NCBI GenBank assembly: GCA_018780145.1
Contig: JADMKA010000010.1
Span: 1 to 49,110, forward strand
Length of the DNA stretch: 49,110 nt
DNA from: Vitreoscilla sp.
GTDB lineage: Bacteria; Pseudomonadota; Gammaproteobacteria; Burkholderiales; Burkholderiaceae_C
Direction of reading: 5' to 3'
Made by a program: the position numbers and the translations under genes. This document shows positions 43,558-49,110 of this stretch, one piece after another. Under the pieces are notes generated by a model. That model was not told where the DNA came from. It was given only the letters and a program-made list of their open reading frames with translations, and searched no databases. How positions within the stretch are numbered: the first letter of the stretch is position 1; every line of letters starts with the position of its first letter.

Positions 43558-44738
43558 AGGCGGCCTATGTCGGCCGCTCCGTCGCTGCCCTGAACGCTGC
43601 GCAGTGTCTGTTGGGCCTTGGTGCGGTTCTTGCCCGTTTGCGCCATCGCCAGCCCCAAGCGGAGCTTGGCGTCTTCCGGCCGCTTGAGGCTGCCTTTCGC
43701 AATGCCGTGCTCGATCAGGCTGACGCCTTGTTCGGTCTGGCCCATGGCTGCCAGCACCGAGCCGACCTGCACCAAGGCGTTGCCGTCCTTGGTGGAGTTG
43801 GCCGCGGTGATTTCCTTCTCGATGTTGGCGCGGATCTCGGCGTCCTGCTTGTTGGCCAGGTCGCGCAGGCGCTTGTGGCGATCCGCCTCGGCACCGGTCC
43901 CGAGGGCGCCTGACGCGAAGCCCTTGTCGACGATCAGTTTGGCCTCGGCGGCGTAGCCACCTTGCAGCGCCAGCTGGGCCATCTCCATGAATTCATCGGT
44001 CTTGCTGAGGTTGCCGGTGGCCAGCTTGAGGCGCATCACGTCGAGGGCAAAGCGGTCGGCGAAGCCGGGCTTGCGCGGCAGGCGGCCCAGCACCACCGAC
44101 CAATACTCCCGCTTGGGATAGTAGGCAATCAGCTTCTCGAGCGCGGCGCTCTGGCCGGCACCATTGTTGGTGCGCTGGTAGGCGTCGGCCAGGCGAAGCA
44201 GGTCACCTTCATCAGGGCGATGGCCAGCCTGCTCGGAGGCCGATACGGCCGCCGCCGCATCGCGGGCGATGGCGCTGTAGTCGCCGCTCTGGCCTTGGAG
44301 ATAGGCCTGCAGTTGCTTGAGCGACGAGCTGTTGGCGCCCAGTTGCTGGGCCCGGTTGGCCCATTGGCCCGCCTTGGCGTTGTCACGCAGCTGCGAGTAG
44401 GCAAACGCCAGGGACTCGGCCACCTGGGCCTGTTCCGCGCCGCTGAGCTTGCCCGAGTTGAAAGCCGACTCGAAGGCTTGCACGGCGGTGGCATTGTCTC
44501 CAGCGCGCTGGGCAGCCGAGCCACGCATGCGATCGATCGTCAACTGCTCCTGTGCGCTCTTGCCGCCTATTGCATCGGCTTCGCGGATCTTCGCGAGGGC
44601 TTCCTTGGCCTTGCCGGCCTTGAGCAGGTCACTCGCCTGTTGCAAGGGCTTGCCCACCTCGGGGCGCACTTGCGCTTGAGCGACAGAAAGGCAGCCGGCA
44701 GCCACCAGGGCCAGGGTCAGTGCGCGCAGGGATGTCAT
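43533..44738 (-). CDS. periplasmic TPR-like repeat protein near the tonB-exbBD genes
   Basis: A 401-residue protein with a signal peptide (MTSLRALTLALVAAGCLSVAQA, cleavage near 22; the Cys at 16 is not a clear lipobox). The rest is helical repeats of TPR type (ASDLLKAGKAKEALAKIREA, AQVAESLAFAYSQLRDNAKAGQWAN, VGSVLAAMGQTEQGVSLIEHG). Such proteins occur next to TonB-ExbB-ExbD genes in several betaproteobacteria, but their function is not established; scaffolding is the best guess. It follows exbD after 94 bp with a terminator-like hairpin between, so it may have its own promoter. Confidence 0.8.
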   Translation of the reverse strand: MTSLRALTLALVAAGCLSVAQAQVRPEVGKPLQQASDLLKAGKAKEALAKIREADAIGGKSAQEQLTIDRMRGSAAQRAGDNATAVQAFESAFNSGKLSGAEQAQVAESLAFAYSQLRDNAKAGQWANRAQQLGANSSSLKQLQAYLQGQSGDYSAIARDAAAAVSASEQAGHRPDEGDLLRLADAYQRTNNGAGQSAALEKLIAYYPKREYWSVVLGRLPRKPGFADRFALDVMRLKLATGNLSKTDEFMEMAQLALQGGYAAEAKLIVDKGFASGALGTGAEADRHKRLRDLANKQDAEIRANIEKEITAANSTKDGNALVQVGSVLAAMGQTEQGVSLIEHGIAKGSLKRPEDAKLRLGLAMAQTGKNRTKAQQTLRSVQGSDGAADIGRLWAIQIAQ

Positions 44739-44775
44739 GTTGAGATGTTCCGAGGGTTGGACAACGTGTCCTGTA

Positions 44776-44814
44776 AACGCAAACGGGGATCGAACCGCTG
44801 ACGGCCGATCCCCG
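44776..44814 (-). terminator. intrinsic-terminator-like hairpin after the tonB-exbB-exbD-exbD operon
   Basis: CGGGGATCG (44784-44792) and CGATCCCCG (44806-44814) are perfect 9-bp arms around a 13-nt loop. On the minus strand the hairpin is followed by TTTGCGTTT, a broken T-run, which suits termination after the last exbD. It lies between that stop and the TPR gene. Confidence 0.5.
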
Positions 44815-44832
44815 CCGGGCCGTGAGCCACGC

Positions 44833-45255
44833 TCAGTTCATGAACTGTTCGTTGCCGACGATACCGATCTTGGTGACTCCCAGGCGCTGGGCCTCGGCCA
44901 TCACCATGGCGACGTACTTGTAGGTGACGAGCTTGTTGGGGCGCAGGTGCACCTCGGGCTGGTCGGGCAGCAGGGCGGTGCGGTACAGGCGTGCCTGCAG
45001 GTCGGCCCGGTTGGCCACGAGTTCGCCGTTCCAGCCGATGGTGCCGTCGAAATCCACATCGATGCGGATGATCTCGGGCGGCTTCGGGGGCGGCGCGCTG
45101 TTGGAGTTCACCGGCATGTTCATCTTCACCGCGTGCGTCTGCACGGGGATCGTGATGATGAACATGATCAGCAGCACGAGCATCACGTCGATCAACGGCG
45201 TGGTGTTCATCTCCACCATCATGTCGTCTTCGGCACCGCCTACGTTCATGGACAT
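44833..45255 (-). CDS. exbD: ExbD-family biopolymer transport protein (second copy)
   Basis: A 140-residue ExbD/TolR protein with one N-terminal helix containing the proton-binding Asp (NTTPLIDVMLVLLIMFIITIP, Asp in PLIDVM) and a periplasmic domain ending KLVTYKYVAMVMAEAQRLGVTKIGIVG. It carries a Pro-rich insert SAPPPKPPEI. The gene lies 11 bp after the first exbD. Two ExbD proteins with one ExbB are common in Burkholderiales, where they may form a mixed 5:1:1 motor for TonB. Confidence 0.94.
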   Translation of the reverse strand: MSMNVGGAEDDMMVEMNTTPLIDVMLVLLIMFIITIPVQTHAVKMNMPVNSNSAPPPKPPEIIRIDVDFDGTIGWNGELVANRADLQARLYRTALLPDQPEVHLRPNKLVTYKYVAMVMAEAQRLGVTKIGIVGNEQFMN

Positions 45256-45266
45256 GGTTCAGTTCC

Positions 45267-45695
45267 TCAGTTCTTCGGCGGCGGCTCGGTGATGAAGCCC
45301 ACCTTGGCGATGCCCGCGCGCTGGCAGGCCACGATCAGGCGGCCCACGGATTCGTAACGCACGTTCTCGTCACCGCGGATGTGCACCTCGGGCTGAGGCT
45401 CCTTGACCGATTCCTTCTTCAGCGCCTCCACCAGCGCCTCGTTGTCGGGCATGCGCTTGGTGTTCCAGTACACGTCACCGTCCTTGGAGACGGCCAGCAG
45501 GATGTTCTCCGGCTTGGTCTGGGTGGGCAGGTTGATCTCTTTGGGCAGCGTCAGCTGCACCGACTGGGTGACCACGGGGATCGTGATCAGGAAGATGATC
45601 AGCAGCACCAGCATCACGTCCACCAGGGGCGTGGTGTTGATGCTGGAGTTCATCGTCTCCTCGCCGTCGTCCGGCGCGCCGACGGTCATGGACAT
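45267..45695 (-). CDS. exbD: ExbD-family biopolymer transport protein (first copy)
   Basis: A 142-residue ExbD with the helix INTTPLVDVMLVLLIIFLITIPVV and key Asp in PLVDVM, followed by a periplasmic domain (KEINLPTQTKPENILLAVSKDGDVYWN, ends as VGFITEPPPKN). Its ATG overlaps the exbB stop (TAATG), so it is coupled to ExbB. It shares about the same plan as its neighbour but differs clearly in sequence. It energises TonB-dependent receptors such as the ZnuD-like protein encoded at 32172-34214. Confidence 0.94.
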   Translation of the reverse strand: MSMTVGAPDDGEETMNSSINTTPLVDVMLVLLIIFLITIPVVTQSVQLTLPKEINLPTQTKPENILLAVSKDGDVYWNTKRMPDNEALVEALKKESVKEPQPEVHIRGDENVRYESVGRLIVACQRAGIAKVGFITEPPPKN

Positions 45696-46534
45696 TACTT
45701 CTTCCCGGCCAGCAGAACGTTGTGCAGGTCACCGGAGAACGCGCGCACGCGTTCCATGGCGGTCTTGTTGCGGCGGATCAGCCAGTTGTAGCCCATCACC
45801 GCGGGCACCGCCACGGCCAGGCCGAAGGCGGTCATGATCAGCGCCTCGCCCACCGGGCCGGCGACCTTGTCGATCGAGGCCTGGCCAGAGATGCCGATGG
45901 CGGTCAGCGCGTGGTAGATGCCCCAGACGGTGCCGAACAGGCCGACGAACGGGGAGGTGGAGCCCACGGTGGCCAGGAACGCCAGGCCGTCCTGCAGGCG
46001 GCTGTTGATGTTGTCCACCGAGCGCTGCACGCTCATGCCGATCCAGGTGTGGCGGTCGATCTGTTCGACCAGGCTGCCTTCGTGGTGGTCCGCCGCCTTC
46101 AGGCCCTGCTCGGCCATGTAGCGGAAGGCGCTGGCTTCGTCCAGGCCCTCGGCACCCTTCTTGACCGAGCCGGCGGTCCAGAACGTGGCGGTGGCGGCCT
46201 CGGCGCTCTTCATCAGCTTGCGCTGCTCCCACAGCTTGGTGAAGATGATGTACCAGCTGCCCATGCTCATGATGATCATGATGATCAGCGTGCCACGGGC
46301 CACGAAGTCGCCCTGGCTCCACAGGGCCTCCAGGCCGTAGGGGTTGTCGATGGTTTCCTTCTTCACCTCAGGGGTGGGCACGCCCACCGGGGCGGCGGCC
46401 TCGGCCGGGGCGGCCGCGGGGGCGGATGCACCCTGGTCTTGGGCCAGCGCGTCGGTGGGCACGGCGGCGGTGGCGCCCAGCAGGGCAATGCAGGCGGCCA
46501 GCAGGGGGGCGCGCAGGGAATTCAAAAAGGACAT
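45695..46534 (-). CDS. exbB: ExbB-family biopolymer transport protein with an N-terminal signal-like extension
   Basis: A 279-residue MotA/TolQ/ExbB protein. A signal-like N-terminus (LLAACIALLGATAAVPTDALA) and an Ala/Pro-rich periplasmic stretch (about 30-60) precede the usual three helices: RGTLIIMIIMSMGSWYIIF, then ATVGSTSPFVGLFGTVWGIYHALTAIG and ALIMTAFGLAVAVPAVMGYN. The GTVWGIY and AVPAVM blocks are diagnostic. The start is set at 46534 by GGAGG upstream; an earlier in-frame start has none. It forms the proton channel with ExbD and is co-transcribed with tonB, 54 bp downstream of it. Confidence 0.94.
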   Translation of the reverse strand: MSFLNSLRAPLLAACIALLGATAAVPTDALAQDQGASAPAAAPAEAAAPVGVPTPEVKKETIDNPYGLEALWSQGDFVARGTLIIMIIMSMGSWYIIFTKLWEQRKLMKSAEAATATFWTAGSVKKGAEGLDEASAFRYMAEQGLKAADHHEGSLVEQIDRHTWIGMSVQRSVDNINSRLQDGLAFLATVGSTSPFVGLFGTVWGIYHALTAIGISGQASIDKVAGPVGEALIMTAFGLAVAVPAVMGYNWLIRRNKTAMERVRAFSGDLHNVLLAGKK

Positions 46535-46588
46535 GGTTCCTCCAGGGGGCAAGGGGTCAGTTGCGCGGCGCGCTGCGCCACACGGGGT

Positions 46589-47260
46589 TCAATCCAGCTT
46601 CCAGACGTATTCGACGTTCGAGAACGCCCCAACGGGCTTGCCGTTCTCGTCGGCACCGGGTTTGAAGCGGCAGGCGCTGAGTGCGTCCACGGCCACCTTG
46701 TCGAGCTGGCGGTGTTCGCGCGAGGAGCCCGACGCGCCGGTGATCTCGGCCTTGGTGACGTGGCCGGTCTCGTCGATGGTGAAGCGGATGCGGGTGATGC
46801 CGGTGGCCTCGGCGCGGCGCGCCGCGGCGGGATAGTCGGGCTTGTCGCAGTTGGCGAAGTCGATTTGCGCGGGGCGGGCCACGCGCGGCGGAGCCGGCGG
46901 GGCCGGGGCGGCCGAAGGCGGCGCGATGACCACCGGGGCGGCCGGCGGAGGTGCGACCGTGGTCGTGGTGATGGTCGGCGCCATGTTGGGCGGCGGATTC
47001 ACGTTGACCTCGGGCGGCGGTACGAACGACGGCGGCGGCGGCAGGTTCTTGGGCGGCGGCGGCAGGTTCTCCGGCGGCGGCGGAGGCGGCGGCTTGATCT
47101 CCTCGATGATCTTGGTCTCGATGGGCGCCTTCACCACCTCGACCACCTTGCGCGCCAGCCCGCTCACCAGGGCCCAGCCCAGCAGCACGTGCAGCACGAT
47201 GACAACGCTCAGCCCCACAGGGTGCTTGGTTGGGTTGCGCTGCGCTTCAGCGTAGTCCAC
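46589..47260 (-). CDS. tonB: TonB energy-transducing protein
   Basis: A 223-residue TonB. N-terminal helix (about 15-35, VGLSVVIVLHVLLGWALVSGL), a Pro-rich spanning region (about 55-125, repeated PPPPP runs with ENLPPPPKNLPPPP), and a C-terminal TonB domain with CDKPDYPAAARRAEATGITRIRFTID (key part YPAAARRAEATG) and VEYVWKLD at the end. It contacts TonB boxes of outer-membrane receptors and passes on energy from ExbB-ExbD. The start codon is GTG, with GGAGG 6-7 nt upstream. First gene of tonB-exbB-exbD-exbD. Confidence 0.95.
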   Translation of the reverse strand: MDYAEAQRNPTKHPVGLSVVIVLHVLLGWALVSGLARKVVEVVKAPIETKIIEEIKPPPPPPPENLPPPPKNLPPPPSFVPPPEVNVNPPPNMAPTITTTTVAPPPAAPVVIAPPSAAPAPPAPPRVARPAQIDFANCDKPDYPAAARRAEATGITRIRFTIDETGHVTKAEITGASGSSREHRQLDKVAVDALSACRFKPGADENGKPVGAFSNVEYVWKLD

Positions 47261-47633
47261 TCGTTTCCTCCAGTCGCCAACGTTGGGCGCTGTGATAAAG
47301 ATACGCGGCCCAGGAGCCGCATGATGGGCGACTATAGCGCGGAGCTAATGTCGACCGATATAGGCTTCACCCTAATGATTCACTCCGAAAGCTGGGGTGC
47401 TGCCGCATGGAATGTGCCAGTTTGTGTCTGGCGCCGAGGTTTGGTGCGTTCTAAAGCGAGTTTGACAGAAGCTTGCCGACCCCGGCGACTCTGTCAGCCC
47501 CTTGAAAGATCCCGCGGGCTTGGTCGGGTACTGGTCGGTTACATCAGCCCTGAAACGAAAAAGGCCGAAACCTCGGTTTCGACCTTTCGGTGAACCGGCG
47601 TGGTGTTGCGCACGCCGATCTGACAACAGTGTT
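47261..47633. other. intergenic region between tonB and tRNA-Ala
   Basis: A 373-bp gap holding the 5' leader of tonB on the minus strand and the tRNA terminator. The leader has a hairpin GCGGC/GCCGC (near 47308-47323). A stretch GAATCATTAGGG on the minus strand (near 47376-47387) has a loose likeness to a Fur box core, not strong enough to call. No convincing promoter boxes and no supported gene are seen between about 47390 and 47556. Confidence 0.5.
47557..47587 (-). terminator. intrinsic terminator of the tRNA-Ala gene
   Basis: On the minus strand AAAGGTCGAAACC and GGTTTCGGCCTTT form a long stem with one G-U pair and a short loop, followed by TTTTTCGTTT. It lies about 46 nt past the tRNA 3' end and is the clearest intrinsic terminator in the window. 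Confidence 0.85.
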
Positions 47634-47709
<76 letters not shown>

Positions 47710-47721
47710 AGTAAGCCAAAG

Positions 47722-47730
47722 ATTCTAGCA
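47722..47730 (-). promoter_or_regulatory. extended -10 promoter of tRNA-Ala
   Basis: TGCTAGAAT on the minus strand (47730-47722) is an extended -10 element (TGnTANAAT), 12 bp before the tRNA start. No good -35 box lies at 17 bp, as is common for extended -10 promoters. Confidence 0.55.
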
Positions 47731-47800
47731 GCAAGTTTTGCGCGCCTTGGTGCACGAGCCGACCGCAGAATGCCCGAGCCGCCCCTTCAGGAGCCCCACG

Positions 47801-48655
47801 ATGAGTCAGCTCGATCCCGGCTGGTTGGACACGCAGTACAACAACCGCGCCCGCGTCCCGGAGCATGTGGCGATCATCGATCGCTGGCGCCAGGCATCGC
47901 AGCTCGTGCGCGAGCAAAGCCCGGCCTGCCGCATCGGACTGGCCTACGGCGAGGGCTCCGACGAGACGGTGGATGTCTTCCCGGCGGCCGAGCCCGACGC
48001 GCCGGTCCTGGTGTTCATCCATGGCGGCTACTGGCGCGCGCTCGACAAGGCCGACCATTCGTTCATCGCGCCGTCGTTCGTGGCCGACGGGGCCGCCGTG
48101 GTGATCCCCAACTACAGCCTGTGCCCGGCGGTCTCCATCGAGCACATCGCCTTGCAGATGACCCGCCTGGTCGCCTGGACGGTCCGGCATGCCCCCGCGT
48201 TTCGCGCCGACCCGGGCCGCATCGCGTTGGTGGGCCACTCCGCTGGCGGGCACCTGGCGGCGATGATGCTGGGCTGCCGATGGAAGGACGTCGATCCTGG
48301 CCTGCCGCTGCAACCCTTGCGCGGCGCACTGTCGATATCCGGCCTGTACGACCTGGAGCCCCTGCGTCACACACCGTTCATCGCCCCCGATCTGAAGCTG
48401 ACCCCTGCGAGCGTCAAGCGGCTCAGCCCGGCGTTCTTCCCGCGCCCGAAGCGGCCGTTGTACGCCGTGGTGGGCGGTGACGAAAGCGAGGAGTTCCTGC
48501 GGCAGAACCAGATGATCCGCGATCAATGGGGCCCGACCGCCGTGCCCGTCTGCGAAACCCTGGCGGGGCGCCACCACTTCGACATCCTCCACAACCTCGT
48601 CGAACCAGCAGGCCGCCTGCATCACCTGGCCTTGCGCCTGCTCGACCTGCGCTGA
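47801..48655 (+). CDS. alpha/beta hydrolase, kynurenine-formamidase-like
   Basis: A 284-residue serine hydrolase. The oxyanion block HGGYWRALDK (74-83) and nucleophile elbow GHSAGGHLA with Ser147 are clear; the His is in GRHHFDILHNLV and the acid in AVVGGDESEEFLRQ. HGGYW plus this order is the arylformamidase (KynB-like)/BD-FAE group, but kynurenine genes are not nearby, so the substrate (formamide or ester) stays open. AGGAG lies 8 nt before the ATG. Monocistronic, divergent from the tRNA gene. Confidence 0.88.
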   Translation: MSQLDPGWLDTQYNNRARVPEHVAIIDRWRQASQLVREQSPACRIGLAYGEGSDETVDVFPAAEPDAPVLVFIHGGYWRALDKADHSFIAPSFVADGAAVVIPNYSLCPAVSIEHIALQMTRLVAWTVRHAPAFRADPGRIALVGHSAGGHLAAMMLGCRWKDVDPGLPLQPLRGALSISGLYDLEPLRHTPFIAPDLKLTPASVKRLSPAFFPRPKRPLYAVVGGDESEEFLRQNQMIRDQWGPTAVPVCETLAGRHHFDILHNLVEPAGRLHHLALRLLDLR

Positions 48656-48656
48656 G

Positions 48657-48701
48657 ATAGTGCGCGTCTATGCCTCGGATTGACGCATTGCATTGGTCAA
48701 T
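48657..48701 (+). promoter_or_regulatory. OxyR/LysR-type dyad upstream of the rubrerythrin gene
   Basis: ATAG-N7-CTAT-N7-ATTG-N7-GCAT (48657-48693) matches 13 of 16 positions of the OxyR tetranucleotide array. Partly overlapping it, ATTGAC-N11-GTCAAT (48679-48701) is a perfect inverted repeat with the T-N11-A layout of LysR-family sites. The gene downstream acts against peroxide, which fits OxyR. Promoter boxes themselves are weak (TTGACG at 48680; a possible TGCTAG at 48714). Confidence 0.5.
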
Positions 48702-48785
48702 TGTCTCGGGCGGTGCTAGCGTCTGCGCTGAGCCGCCGGTCGCCACCGGCAGCCACTGTCACAACGTGTTCACGAGGAGCATGAC

Positions 48786-49110
48786 ATGGGTTTGAAGGGT
48801 TCGAAGACCGAACAGAACCTGAAGGACGCCTTCGCAGGCGAATCCCAGGCCAACCGCCGTTACCTCTACTTCGCCAGCAAGGCCGACGTTGAAGGCCAGA
48901 ACGATGTCGCCGCGCTGTTCCGCTCCACCGCCGAAGGCGAGACCGGGCATGCGCATGGCCACCTGGAGTTCCTGGAGGCTGTCGGCGACCCCGCCACCGG
49001 CCTGCCGATCGGCCCGACGCGTGACAACCTGAAGGCCGCCGTGGCCGGAGAGACCCACGAGTACACCGACATGTACCCGGGCATGGCCAAGACCGCGCGC
49101 GACGAGGGCT
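48786..49110 (+). CDS. rubrerythrin-family protein, N-terminal part (gene runs off the right edge)
   Basis: The first 108 residues of a ferritin-like di-iron protein. FAGESQANRRY (Glu19) and RSTAEGETGHAHGHLEFL (Glu52, His55) give the EXXH iron ligands of the first half, and AVAGETHEYTDMYPGMAKTARDEG starts the second. Rubrerythrins reduce hydrogen peroxide in the cytoplasm. GAGGAG lies 6-7 nt before the ATG at 48786; an ATG at 48781 is in another frame and soon stops. The end is cut by the window edge, so the rubredoxin-like tail cannot be judged. Confidence 0.92.
   Translation, partial: MGLKGSKTEQNLKDAFAGESQANRRYLYFASKADVEGQNDVAALFRSTAEGETGHAHGHLEFLEAVGDPATGLPIGPTRDNLKAAVAGETHEYTDMYPGMAKTARDEG

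Noticed and set aside
44784-44814. Possible tRNA fragment (GGTTCGATCCCCG on the minus strand)
   Set aside because: The T-arm-like string does not pair as a T stem and no acceptor or anticodon arm is present; it is better read as a terminator hairpin.
47370-47390. Fur box before tonB
   Set aside because: Only a short, partial match to the Fur core (GAATCATTAGGG); not strong enough to call.
47390-47633. Possible integrated element at tRNA-Ala
   Set aside because: No integrase, no direct repeat of the tRNA 3' end and no foreign genes are visible in the window.

Overview
This is GC-rich chromosomal DNA of a betaproteobacterium of the order Burkholderiales. Gene content and order point to the Leptothrix/Rubrivivax/Sphaerotilus neighbourhood: ybgC-tolQRA, ribD-ribBA-ribH-nusB-aminotransferase, glyA-nrdR beside a type IV pilus minor-pilin operon, tonB-exbB-exbD-exbD, and edd-eda. 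The genus is an inference from gene order only. Genes are tightly packed, often with ATGA, GTGA or TGATG overlaps. I see no prophage, insertion sequence or CRISPR array.

Layout. 1-2349: end of an oxoprolinase/hydantoinase B gene, a pyroglutamyl peptidase, and an unknown secreted protein. 2355-5687: a stress-type ECF sigma factor and small zinc-finger anti-sigma, divergent from a four-gene operon for a bufferin, a ribosomally made, post-translationally modified, exported copper-binding peptide. The operon encodes a DUF2282 precursor, a DUF692/MNIO oxidase, a DUF2063 partner and a DoxX protein. This is the most unusual system in the window. 5659-8096: ybgC-tolQ-tolR-tolA, cut off from tolB-pal by the bufferin operon. 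8124-10306: a tandem intergenic repeat, a lipoprotein and a membrane Ser/Thr kinase. 10364-14795: an aminotransferase, nusB and riboflavin genes; RibBA has lost its GTP cyclohydrolase II active site. 14998-22386: type IV pilus pseudopilins, pilV-pilW-pilX, pilY1 and a major-type pilin.

22399-25283: nrdR, then glyA behind a recognisable ZTP (pfl) riboswitch, then a membrane-anchored lytic transglycosylase. 25555-31065: ubiD and a giant AsmA/DUF748 protein. 31109-34214: msrA, a small unknown protein and a ZnuD-like TonB-dependent receptor, followed by a third copy of the dispersed repeat. 34391-39123: a hybrid sensor kinase, pdxH, a MocA-like nucleotidyltransferase and chaC. 39156-43557: the Entner-Doudoroff pair edd-eda, under a promoter whose spacer is filled by a HexR-type palindrome, then an SDR dehydrogenase and a metallo-beta-lactamase-fold hydrolase. 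43533-47260: a TPR protein and the tonB-exbB-exbD-exbD energy-transducing set. 47634-49110: tRNA-Ala(CGC), an alpha/beta hydrolase, and the start of a rubrerythrin gene behind an OxyR/LysR-type dyad.

Themes: metal handling (bufferin, ZnuD-like receptor, TonB-ExbBD), oxidative-stress defence (msrA, rubrerythrin, glutathione turnover by ChaC), envelope integrity (Tol, AsmA-like protein, transglycosylase) and central metabolism. Long open frames antisense to pilY1, the AsmA-like gene and the sensor kinase are taken as GC-driven shadows.
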